Source of the DNA: [Eubacterium] eligens ATCC 27750
GTDB taxonomy: Bacteria; Bacillota; Clostridia; Lachnospirales; Lachnospiraceae
Assembly (NCBI RefSeq): GCF_000146185.1
Contig: NC_012778.1
Span: 700,001-764,000, forward strand
Reading direction: 5' to 3'
DNA: 64,000 nucleotides
Shown one piece after another: positions 1-8,828 of this stretch (positions are counted from its first letter, which is position 1; each line of letters opens with the position of its first letter). The notes under the pieces are model-generated. The model was given only the letters and a program-made list of their open reading frames with translations. It was not told where the DNA came from and did not search any database. The translations under genes and the position numbers were made by a program.

Positions 1-2335
<2,335 letters not shown>

Positions 2336-2476
2336 AAGAGAAAAGGTTAAGACGGTTTGGATAGAACAAAGAGAGTTATTCTTAAGAGTAATCGGATGAA
2401 AAATATTTGCAAAGACAGATACGATATGATATATTTAATGTGCAGTTTTGAAGGAACAATCCTTCTCCTTAAAGAT

Positions 2477-2547
2477 AGGGGATTGGTCAAATGGTATGAT
2501 AGGGGTCTCCAAAACCTTTGGTGGGAGTTCGATTCTCTCATCCCCTG
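2477..2547 (+). tRNA. trnW: tRNA-Trp (anticodon CCA)
   Basis: A full 71-nt cloverleaf can be folded by hand: acceptor AGGGGAT/ATCCCCT, D stem GTCA/TGAT, anticodon stem GGGGT/ACCTT with loop CTCCAAA (anticodon CCA), T stem GGGAG/CTCTC with loop TTCGATT, and discriminator G as usual for bacterial tRNA-Trp. The 3' CCA is not encoded (CTA follows). It lies 141 bases after the 23S gene and before a terminator, so it is probably the last gene of the rRNA operon. Confidence 0.95.
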
Positions 2548-2553
2548 CTATTT

Positions 2554-2592
2554 AAAGGATTTAAGTTGAATTTCAGCTTGAATCCTTTTTTT
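2554..2592 (+). terminator. Rho-independent terminator of the rRNA-tRNA operon
   Basis: The stem AAAGGATTTAAGTTG / CAGCTTGAATCCTTT (a few G-U pairs) closes a short loop and runs into seven T residues. It follows tRNA-Trp by 6 bases. Confidence 0.9.
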
Positions 2593-2656
2593 GCATTTAA
2601 AAAGATTAATTACAAAGTTGCTAAAACTATATAATAATAATGATGAGGAGATAATC

Positions 2657-3157
2657 ATGAATGAATCTAAATATGAGCATATAGTACACCCATTTCCACC
2701 GTTGTATAACAGTGAATCAAGAATACTGATACTTGGAAGTCTGCCATCAGTTAAGTCAAGAGAGCAGATGTTTTTTTATGGACATCCGCAGAACAGATTC
2801 TGGAAAATGATTAGTGGAGTATTTGAAGAGACAGTTCCGCAGACGATAGAAGAAAAGAAGGCATTTATGTTAAAGCATAATATTGCATTGTGGGATACAA
2901 TATATAGCTGTGACATAATTGGTTCTAGTGACAGTAGTATTAAGAATGTTGTTCCAACAGATTTGAAAAGCATTATAGATAATTCTAAGATTGAAAAAGT
3001 AATATGTAATGGGAAAACATCAGGAAAATATTATGAAAAATATCAGATGAAATATCTGGGAATTAAACCAGATATTCTTCCCTCAACAAGTCCTGCAAAT
3101 GCTGCATATTCATTGGGGAAACTTGTTGAGATATGGAAGAAATCTATAATATATTAG
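2657..3157 (+). CDS. DNA-deoxyinosine (hypoxanthine-DNA) glycosylase, uracil-DNA glycosylase superfamily
   Basis: A 166-aa cytosolic base-excision repair enzyme predicted to remove hypoxanthine (deaminated adenine) from DNA. Seen: the N-terminal block RILILGSLPSVKSREQMFFY followed by GHPQNRFWKM, which is characteristic of the family-6 branch, and a C-terminal STSPANA segment (about residues 145-151) corresponding to the second UDG active-site motif. The reading frame opens earlier at a TTG (2591), but that lies in the terminator T-tract; the ATG at 2657 follows a good GAGGAG ribosome site and gives the usual family length. It stands alone between the rRNA operon and a regulator remnant. Family assignment is strong; the exact substrate is inferred. 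Confidence 0.85.
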   Translation: MNESKYEHIVHPFPPLYNSESRILILGSLPSVKSREQMFFYGHPQNRFWKMISGVFEETVPQTIEEKKAFMLKHNIALWDTIYSCDIIGSSDSSIKNVVPTDLKSIIDNSKIEKVICNGKTSGKYYEKYQMKYLGIKPDILPSTSPANAAYSLGKLVEIWKKSIIY

Positions 3158-3165
3158 ATTTTTAA

Positions 3166-3345
3166 TTATTTTTCAGGCTTAACAACATTAAGAGGCATCA
3201 TAAGATGATCTATAAGGATGCTGTAAGCTTTATCACCATTACCAGCTTTGAGATAATCAAAGTATTTCTTGTGTTCATCTAATGTACCAGTAATACGTCC
3301 ATCAACCTCAAGAGCTGACTGAGAAGTAAGTTTTATCAGATACAT
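3166..3345 (-). pseudogene. C-terminal remnant of a GntR-family (FCD domain) transcription regulator
   Basis: Read on the minus strand, 59 codons from an ATG at 3345 to a TAA at 3166 encode a helix-rich piece with the ending typical of FCD-domain GntR regulators: LDEHKKYFDYLKAGNGDKAY followed by SILIDHLM, matching the usual L-EH--I--AI--GD---A---M--H pattern. The frame stays open upstream to about 3420 but quickly loses similarity, and there is no DNA-binding domain. The lost 5' part is replaced by the promoter of the forward acetyltransferase gene. Best read as a decayed gene; an expressed orphan peptide is less likely. Confidence 0.5.
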
Positions 3346-3357
3346 TAGTCTTTTAAT

Positions 3358-3386
3358 TTGCCAATAAATAAATACTATGATATCAT
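3358..3386 (+). promoter_or_regulatory. Predicted vegetative promoter for the GNAT-hypB region
   Basis: TTGCCA (3358-3363) and TATCAT (3381-3386) are separated by exactly 17 bp, about 30 bp before the acetyltransferase start. Confidence 0.5.
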
Positions 3387-3416
3387 TAATTATTATGTAA
3401 TAAAGGAATGATTCAT

Positions 3417-3872
3417 ATGGATAATATTATTATAAGAAGCATGAAAGAAGAGGATTCTTCAGAAGTCCTTGAGATGATGAAGGTGTTTTATGCCTCACCA
3501 GCACTGCTTTCAGACCCTTCAGAGGATGTTATGAAAAGGGATATTGCAGATTGTCTTGGAGATAATCCGTTTATAGAGTGCTTTGTATTTGAGAATAACA
3601 CAGGTGTTATCATGGGTTATTCAATGGTTGCACACAGCTATTCTACTGAATGTGGTGGTAATTGTGTGTGGGTTGAAGATATATATATTAAGCCGGATTA
3701 CAGAGGAAAGAATATTGCAGGTGAGTTCTTTGAACATCTTGACAATATGTATGGAAAAGAAGCTGTCAGATTCAGACTTGAGGTTGAAGAGGAGAATGAA
3801 AGGGCAGTGAAAGCATATAAGAAGGCTGGATTTGAGAAGCTTGGTTATGTGCAGATGGCTAAGGATTACTAA
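3417..3872 (+). CDS. GNAT family N-acetyltransferase
   Basis: A 151-aa acyl-CoA-dependent acetyltransferase of unknown substrate. Seen: the N-terminal IIIRSMKEEDSSEVLEMM strand-helix, a central beta strand CVWVEDIYIKPDYRGKNIAG carrying the acetyl-CoA pyrophosphate-binding signature (R-G-K-N-I-A), and a C-terminal ENERAVKAYKKAGFEKLGY motif typical of the fold. An ATG at 3408 touches the AAAGGA ribosome site (3402-3407); the ATG at 3417 has correct spacing and is chosen. It sits 11 bases before the first hypB-like gene, so the two are probably co-transcribed. Confidence 0.85.
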   Translation: MDNIIIRSMKEEDSSEVLEMMKVFYASPALLSDPSEDVMKRDIADCLGDNPFIECFVFENNTGVIMGYSMVAHSYSTECGGNCVWVEDIYIKPDYRGKNIAGEFFEHLDNMYGKEAVRFRLEVEEENERAVKAYKKAGFEKLGYVQMAKDY

Positions 3873-3883
3873 TTGGAGTTGTT

Positions 3884-4594
3884 ATGAATAATAGTTATAA
3901 TGAAAGAAGCATGAAGATAATTGACCTTAAGAAAACTATCTTAGAGGACAATGATGCTGATGCTGACAGATTAAGAGAAGAGCTAAAGAAGAAAAATGTA
4001 TTCTATATGAATGTCATGTCAAGTCCCGGTTCGGGTAAGACTACAACTATTGTTGGTACAATTGAAAGACTTAGGAAACATTTTAATATAGGTGTGATGG
4101 AAGCTGATATTGATTCTGATGTTGATGCACTTACTGTTGCTAAGGCAGGAGTGTCAGCAGTACAGCTGCACACAGGCGGAATGTGTCATCTTGATGCTGA
4201 TATGTCAAGACAGGGAATGGCTGCGTTAGAAGCTGAAGCAGATAATGCACTTGATTTTATTATACTCGAGAACGTTGGTAATCTTGTGTGTCCGGCTGAG
4301 TTTGATACAGGCGCATGTCTTAATGTGGCAATTCTTTCAGTTCCGGAAGGAGATGATAAACCACTTAAGTATCCGCTTATGTTTGAGAAGTGTCAGGTTG
4401 TGATTATTAATAAGATTGATTCCATGCCGGCATTTGATTTTGATATGGATAGGGTTAAGAATAATATTGCAATGAGAAATCCGGAAGCAGTAGTTTTCCC
4501 TATTTCTGCAAGAACAGGAGAAGGAATGGATGCATGGTGCGAATGGCTAAAAGACAATGCAGCACAATATTTAGGAGAGAACCAGAATGGGTAA
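3884..4594 (+). CDS. hypB: HypB-type nickel-insertion GTPase (first of a tandem pair)
   Basis: A 236-aa SIMIBI-class GTPase of the HypB/UreG family, which delivers nickel to [NiFe]-hydrogenase. Seen: P-loop SSPGSGKTT (about residues 47-55), the ADIDSDVDA switch region, the GGMCHLDAD metal-site motif with adjacent Cys-His, the second metal Cys in NVGNLVCPAE, and NKID for guanine specificity. The N-terminal histidine-rich or CxxCGC nickel motif of some HypB proteins is absent. It overlaps the next, paralogous gene by 8 bases. No hydrogenase structural or other hyp gene is in the window, so the client is unknown. Confidence 0.88.
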   Translation: MNNSYNERSMKIIDLKKTILEDNDADADRLREELKKKNVFYMNVMSSPGSGKTTTIVGTIERLRKHFNIGVMEADIDSDVDALTVAKAGVSAVQLHTGGMCHLDADMSRQGMAALEAEADNALDFIILENVGNLVCPAEFDTGACLNVAILSVPEGDDKPLKYPLMFEKCQVVIINKIDSMPAFDFDMDRVKNNIAMRNPEAVVFPISARTGEGMDAWCEWLKDNAAQYLGENQNG

Positions 4595-5264
4595 TGTAAG
4601 AGTAATTGATGTACATCAGAGTGTTTATGCAGTTAATGATGAGATAGCTGCTAAGACAAGGGCAAGACTTAAGGAAGAGAAAACATTTATGGTTAATCTT
4701 ATGTCAAGTCCGGGAGCAGGTAAGACTACGACTCTGTTAAGAACAGCTAAGATGTTAGGAGACAGATACCGTATAGGAGTTATGGAAGCAGATATTGATT
4801 CTTCTGTTGATGCTGAGAAGATGGCGGCAGCAGGGATTACTTCAATTCAGGTGCATACAGGCGGAGAGTGTGCGATGGACGCTCATATGACTATGCAGGC
4901 GCTTGATGAATTTGATACAAAAGGTTTTGACCTTCTTGTTATGGAGAATGTCGGTAATCTAGTATGTCCGGCTGAGACAGACACAGGAGCATCGCGTAAT
5001 GTCGTTATTCTTTCGTATCCTGAGGGTGATGATAAGCCACTTAAATATCCTCTTATGTTCGAGGTGTGTCATGTAGTTCTTATCAATAAAATTGATACTA
5101 AAGAGTATTTTGATTTTGATGACGAAGCAGTTGTTGAAAGAATTCACGAAAGAAATCCATTAGCAAAGGTATTTTTCGTTTCAGCTAAGACTGGCGAAGG
5201 CTTTGAAGAATGGATAAGCTGGCTTGACAATAATATTAAGAAATGGATTGGAGGTACAGTCTGA
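4587..5264 (+). CDS. hypB: HypB-like GTPase (second of a tandem pair, altered metal site)
   Basis: A 225-aa paralogue of the preceding protein, colinear through P-loop SSPGAGKTT, ADIDSSVDA, NVGNLVCPAETDTG and NKID. The adjacent Cys-His of the metal site has become GGECAMDAH: Cys kept, His replaced by Ala. GTPase motifs are intact, so GTP hydrolysis is expected, but nickel handling may differ. Its start lies inside the upstream gene (8-base overlap), implying translational coupling. The pair may work as a heterodimer or serve different clients; this is inference. Confidence 0.85.
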   Translation: MGNVRVIDVHQSVYAVNDEIAAKTRARLKEEKTFMVNLMSSPGAGKTTTLLRTAKMLGDRYRIGVMEADIDSSVDAEKMAAAGITSIQVHTGGECAMDAHMTMQALDEFDTKGFDLLVMENVGNLVCPAETDTGASRNVVILSYPEGDDKPLKYPLMFEVCHVVLINKIDTKEYFDFDDEAVVERIHERNPLAKVFFVSAKTGEGFEEWISWLDNNIKKWIGGTV

Positions 5265-5425
5265 TGGTAGACAGTCGTAATTTTAAAAAACAGAATCAGA
5301 AAGGACAGGGGTTAAAGAAACATAAGTGGATTCCGCTTGTTGTTATCGTATTGCTTGCACTTATCCTTATTCTTGTACAGTATTTTATGCTTGATATTCT
5401 TGTAGCAGTTAATAGTGCAAAATAG
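5264..5425 (+). CDS. Small single-pass membrane protein of unknown function
   Basis: A 53-aa protein with a basic N-terminus (several K/R/Q in residues 5-22) followed by one strongly hydrophobic segment (about residues 24-43) and a short tail, suggesting an N-in membrane anchor. Its ATG overlaps the TGA of the second hypB-like gene (TGATG) with GGAGG 10 bases upstream, so it is translationally coupled. The frame can be extended 7 codons, but that start has no ribosome site. No family recognised. Confidence 0.6.
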   Translation: MVDSRNFKKQNQKGQGLKKHKWIPLVVIVLLALILILVQYFMLDILVAVNSAK

Positions 5426-5428
5426 TAA

Positions 5429-6235
5429 TCAGAGATTAAGAAATTCGGAAATATTTAATAATCCCCAGCCCTGCAGATTATCCGGCAGGGCTTTTTTAGT
5501 GCAGCAGGAATGAAGCCTTTTTTTAATATCTTTAGGAGACATGTCTTTTTTTGTCAGAACATTTGCAATTGCACCAGAAACAACCGGGGCAGACATGGAA
5601 GTTCCGCTTTTTACAGAATATCCGTTAGCAGAATTATTGCATGACCTGATATATGAACCATTTACAATAAGTTCTGGTTTTACTATACATTCACTGGTTG
5701 GACCTCTTCCTGAATAGAAATCTTTGCCATCCGTGGAACCAACTGTGATAATTTTCTTGCAGGTTCCGGGAATTGCAACAGTTTGTCGCCCCGGTCCTTC
5801 ATTTCCAGCGGCTGCGACAACAATAATATTATTGTCCCAGAGCTTTTCAATTGCTTTTTCAAGTGCAATGAGATTTTCCTTTTCGCCAAATGTGGTTGCA
5901 CCGAAGGATATATTGACAACTCTTATATTCAAATCCTTCTGATGGGAGATTATCCAGCCAGCGGCATCTAAAACATTTTCAATCCTGCCATTGCCAAGTC
6001 TGTCTAATACCTTGATTCCTGCGAGATTGGCAGCAGGGCAGATTCCTTTGATTCTGCCGTGGCTTGCATAGCCGCTGCCTGCGATAATTCCACTTACATG
6101 GGTGCCATGTCCACAGTCATCATAAGCATTTTTTCTGCCATTGACAAAATCCTTGAAAGCTACTATGCGGTTTTTGAAATCTATATGAGGATATATTCCT
6201 GAATCTATTACAGCAACAGTGATTAATTTATTCAT
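5429..6235 (-). CDS. Subtilisin-like serine protease (S8 family), compact and leaderless
   Basis: A 268-aa protease. Seen: catalytic Asp11 in AVIDSG, His43 in GHGTHVSG, oxyanion Asn in VAAAGNEG and Ser213 in GTSMSAP, in correct order and spacing. There is no signal peptide and no propeptide; the catalytic Asp is at residue 11, so the protein is probably cytoplasmic and active without processing, resembling intracellular subtilisins or stripped-down AprX-type proteases. It is convergent with the hypB operon, whose terminator lies in its last codons (residues about 246-256). The start has only a weak ribosome site. Confidence 0.9.
   Translation of the reverse strand: MNKLITVAVIDSGIYPHIDFKNRIVAFKDFVNGRKNAYDDCGHGTHVSGIIAGSGYASHGRIKGICPAANLAGIKVLDRLGNGRIENVLDAAGWIISHQKDLNIRVVNISFGATTFGEKENLIALEKAIEKLWDNNIIVVAAAGNEGPGRQTVAIPGTCKKIITVGSTDGKDFYSGRGPTSECIVKPELIVNGSYIRSCNNSANGYSVKSGTSMSAPVVSGAIANVLTKKDMSPKDIKKRLHSCCTKKALPDNLQGWGLLNISEFLNL
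5467..5497 (+). terminator. Terminator of the hypB operon, inside the 3' end of the opposing protease gene
   Basis: AGCCCTGC (5467-5474) and GCAGGGCT (5485-5492) form an 8-bp perfect stem with a 10-base loop followed by six T residues on the plus strand. It lies about 40 bases past the small membrane protein and within the last codons of the minus-strand S8 protease. Confidence 0.85.
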
Positions 6236-6334
6236 AATAATTATTTTCAGAACATAATATATATATTTTAGTATATTCAGATTGGGTGGTTTAGTGCGGT
6301 TATATTACAGGGATTAGATGTGACTAATTATTCA

Positions 6335-6363
6335 TTTACTTTCTTATAAAAAATTGATATAAT
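6335..6363 (+). promoter_or_regulatory. Predicted sigma-A promoter of the SDR gene
   Basis: TTTACT (6335-6340) and a perfect TATAAT (6358-6363) with a 17-bp spacer, 30 bases before the start codon. Confidence 0.7.
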
Positions 6364-6392
6364 TTAAATATTAAAAGTATGGAGGTATTTTA

Positions 6393-7154
6393 ATGAAACA
6401 GTTAAATGAAAAAGTTGCTATTGTAACAGGAGCAGGTCAGGGAATAGGTAAAGGAATTGCTCTTTGTCTTGCAAAAAGAGGGGTTAAGGTTATTGCAACG
6501 GGACGTAGAGCAGAGCCAATTGAGCAGACAATTGCAGAGATTAAGGAATTAGGTGGAGAAGGCTTCGCCATGACATGCGATTCAGCAGACAGAGCAAGAG
6601 TTGAAGAGGTTGTTAATGTTGCTGTAGAAAAGTATGGAACAGTTGATGTTGTAGTTAATAACGCACAGGCTATCGTTCCTTCTGCTCCAGTTGAAGAAAC
6701 TTCTTATGATAATATGCTTAAAGCATGGCAGAGTGGTGTAATCGGCTCTCTTAACTATATGCAGGCTGCATTCCCTTATATGAAGGAACAGCATGAAGGA
6801 AGAATTATTAACTTTGCTTCTGCAACAGGTATGTTTGGTATTGCAGGACAGTTAGCTTACGGTTCTAATAAAGAAGCTTTAAGAGGTATGACTAAGATTG
6901 CAGCTAAGGAATGGGGACAGTATGGTATCTGTGTTAATATCGTTCTTCCAGGAGCGGAATCACCAGCAGCTAAGGCATGGGCTGAGAAATTTCCAGAGGA
7001 ATATGCGAAGCAGGTTAACCTTAATCCTATGAAGCGTTTTGGTGATCCAGAGATAGATATTGCTCCTGTCATTGCATTTTTAGCAGGTCCGGATTCATGC
7101 TATTTCTCAGGACAGAGTGTGATTGTTGATGGTGCTAATTCTATAATGCCATAA
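6393..7154 (+). CDS. Short-chain dehydrogenase/reductase (SDR)
   Basis: A 253-aa NAD(P)-dependent oxidoreductase of classical SDR type. Seen: cofactor-binding TGAGQGIGKGIA (about residues 11-22), NNAQ in place of the usual NNAG, the catalytic Ser in INFASATG and YGSNK (YxxxK), and a FLAGPDSCYFSGQSVIVDGA C-terminal substrate-loop region. An Arg-containing segment after the second strand (ATGRRAEP) suggests NADP(H) rather than NAD(H). GGAGGT precedes the start. It is monocistronic; the substrate cannot be told from sequence. Confidence 0.85.
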   Translation: MKQLNEKVAIVTGAGQGIGKGIALCLAKRGVKVIATGRRAEPIEQTIAEIKELGGEGFAMTCDSADRARVEEVVNVAVEKYGTVDVVVNNAQAIVPSAPVEETSYDNMLKAWQSGVIGSLNYMQAAFPYMKEQHEGRIINFASATGMFGIAGQLAYGSNKEALRGMTKIAAKEWGQYGICVNIVLPGAESPAAKAWAEKFPEEYAKQVNLNPMKRFGDPEIDIAPVIAFLAGPDSCYFSGQSVIVDGANSIMP

Positions 7155-7178
7155 TGTCTATATACATATTGAAAAAAT

Positions 7179-7207
7179 TTGCTTTTTGGCGGTTCATGGA
7201 ATATAAT
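7179..7207 (+). promoter_or_regulatory. Predicted sigma-A promoter of the carbamate kinase gene
   Basis: TTGCTT (7179-7184) and TATAAT (7202-7207) with a 17-bp spacer, 39 bases before the start codon. Confidence 0.7.
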
Positions 7208-7246
7208 GTTTACATCAATAATAATCGTGTATGAGAGGTTTATGTT

Positions 7247-8185
7247 ATGGATAATAAGAGAATTGTAGTTGCCTTAGGAAGAAATGCATTTGGAAAGACA
7301 TTTCCAGAGCAGCAGCAGAATGTTAAGAAAGCAGCAGTGGCAATAGCTGATCTTGTAGAAGCTAAGTATCAGGTTGTTATTACACACAGTAACGGACCAC
7401 AGGTTGGGATGATTCAGACAGCAATGACTGAGTTCGCAAGACTTGATCCTGATGACAGAACAGTTGCTCCTATGTCTGTATGCGGAGCCATGAGTGAAGG
7501 TTATATTGGATATGATCTTCAGAATGCCATAAGAGAAGAGCTTATTAACAGAGGAATATATAAGACAGTTTCAACTATTATTACTCAGGTAAGAGTTGAT
7601 CCTTTTGACATTGCTTTCAGTGAACCATCTAAGGTTATTGGTAGATATATGTCTAAAGAAGAAGCTGATGCTGAAGAAGAGAAGGGAAATTATGTAGTTG
7701 AAGAAGAACCTGGTAAGTTCAGAAGAATAATTGCTTCACCTATGCCTATTGATATATATGAGATTGATGCTGTCAAGGCATTACTTGATGCAGATCAGGT
7801 TGTTATTGCAGCGGGCGGTGGCGGAATTCCTGTATTACAGCAAGGTTCACATCTTAAGGGCGCAAGTGCTATTATTGAAAAGGATTATACAGCTGCCAAG
7901 TTAGCAGAGCTTGTTGGAGCGGGAACATTACTTTTCCTTACAGCATATGATAAGCTTACTATAGGAAAGGGAACACCAGAGGAGAAGGTATTTGATACAG
8001 TTTCTGCATCAGATCTTCACCAGTATATTAAAGATGGACATTTCCCAGCAGTTACAACTTTCCCTAAGGTTGACGCATCTATCAGATTCGTAACAGCTGA
8101 TAAGGAAAGAAAGGCTGTTATTGCTAATCTTGAGAAGGCTAAGGAAGGTCTTGCAGGAAAGACTGGAACAACAATTACAGCGTAA
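7247..8185 (+). CDS. arcC: Carbamate kinase
   Basis: A 312-aa cytosolic enzyme interconverting carbamoyl phosphate plus ADP with ATP, carbamate and ammonia; the family normally ends arginine deiminase or agmatine/purine fermentation. Seen: N-terminal VVALGRNAFG, THSNGPQVG, the conserved AAGGGGIPV phosphate/nucleotide loop (about residues 185-193) and the EKDYTAAKLAEL helix, all typical of ArcC and colinear over the full length. No arginine deiminase or ornithine carbamoyltransferase gene is adjacent; it is a single-gene unit with its own promoter and terminator. Confidence 0.93.
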   Translation: MDNKRIVVALGRNAFGKTFPEQQQNVKKAAVAIADLVEAKYQVVITHSNGPQVGMIQTAMTEFARLDPDDRTVAPMSVCGAMSEGYIGYDLQNAIREELINRGIYKTVSTIITQVRVDPFDIAFSEPSKVIGRYMSKEEADAEEEKGNYVVEEEPGKFRRIIASPMPIDIYEIDAVKALLDADQVVIAAGGGGIPVLQQGSHLKGASAIIEKDYTAAKLAELVGAGTLLFLTAYDKLTIGKGTPEEKVFDTVSASDLHQYIKDGHFPAVTTFPKVDASIRFVTADKERKAVIANLEKAKEGLAGKTGTTITA

Positions 8186-8204
8186 TATTTTGAATATTAT
8201 ATGG

Positions 8205-8234
8205 AAGCACGGGCATTTTTGTCCGTGCTTTTTT
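8205..8234 (+). terminator. Terminator of the carbamate kinase gene
   Basis: AAGCACGG (8205-8212) pairs with CCGTGCTT (8223-8230) and is followed by a T-run. Confidence 0.9.
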
Positions 8235-8253
8235 GCGCCTGATTTTACCGTTC

Positions 8254-8300
8254 GCGACATAAAAACGACGGATTACGACGAAAAAACGACCGATTACGAC
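8254..8300 (+). repeat. Short direct repeats around ACGAC-SGATTACGAC
   Basis: Two near-identical copies of AAAACGACSGATTACGAC lie side by side with an extra CGACATAAAAACGAC half copy upstream, in the gap between the carbamate kinase terminator and the orphan gene at 8371. The purpose is not known; they could be an operator array. Confidence 0.5.
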
Positions 8301-8370
8301 ATGTTTAACACAAAGCGGGAAAAAGCTGATATACTTATGAAGTCGGAATAATAATCACGATTGGGGGAAA

Positions 8371-8724
8371 ATGCTGGTATTTAATATGTTTAACAAAAAG
8401 GATGAAATGTGTATATGCTTTGAAAGATATTTTCTGGCGATGGGGAATTCGCTTGAAGATTTCTGGAGTATTAATAAGAAGTACATGCAGGGATTTTCAA
8501 GAGAGGAGGATGAGGAATACATAGGAAAATGTAAGAAAGTTCTTATTGTTATGTCGAAGGAATTTATAACTGACATGTTGTCTTTATATTATATGGATGT
8601 GATAAGAAGTCTTAAAGAGCAGGGAGTCATAGAAGTAATGGCCATGATAGGAAATGATGTTAATCTGCCATCAAGATATGAATGGATTAATGATGCAGAT
8701 GTCAGCAGGATAGCTTTTTATTAA
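8371..8724 (+). CDS. Conserved-looking orphan protein of unknown function
   Basis: A 117-aa acidic, soluble-looking protein behind a GGGGGA ribosome site, with an internal strand-helix segment KVLIVMSKEFITDMLSLYY followed by VIEVMAMIGNDV. That alternation of a hydrophobic strand, a Ser and a helix is loosely reminiscent of part of a TIR or flavodoxin-like fold, but no catalytic residue can be assigned and I do not claim it. No transmembrane segment or signal peptide. It stands alone, after a short repeat array and before the ABC-F promoter. Confidence 0.6.
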   Translation: MLVFNMFNKKDEMCICFERYFLAMGNSLEDFWSINKKYMQGFSREEDEEYIGKCKKVLIVMSKEFITDMLSLYYMDVIRSLKEQGVIEVMAMIGNDVNLPSRYEWINDADVSRIAFY

Positions 8725-8731
8725 TATTTGC

Positions 8732-8760
8732 TTGCATTTATGTTCCAGAATCTCTATAAT
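8732..8760 (+). promoter_or_regulatory. Predicted sigma-A promoter of the ABC-F gene
   Basis: TTGCAT (8732-8737) and TATAAT (8755-8760) with a 17-bp spacer; 68 bases of leader precede the start codon. Confidence 0.65.
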
Positions 8761-8828
8761 CAACTTTGTATGATTATTTTTATAATAGATTATTATCTGT
8801 TATGCGTATTTTTTGGAGGAGATTATTA

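Noticed and set aside
8371..8724. TIR-domain defence protein
   Set aside because: Only a loose strand-helix resemblance; no catalytic Glu context or partner gene can be shown.
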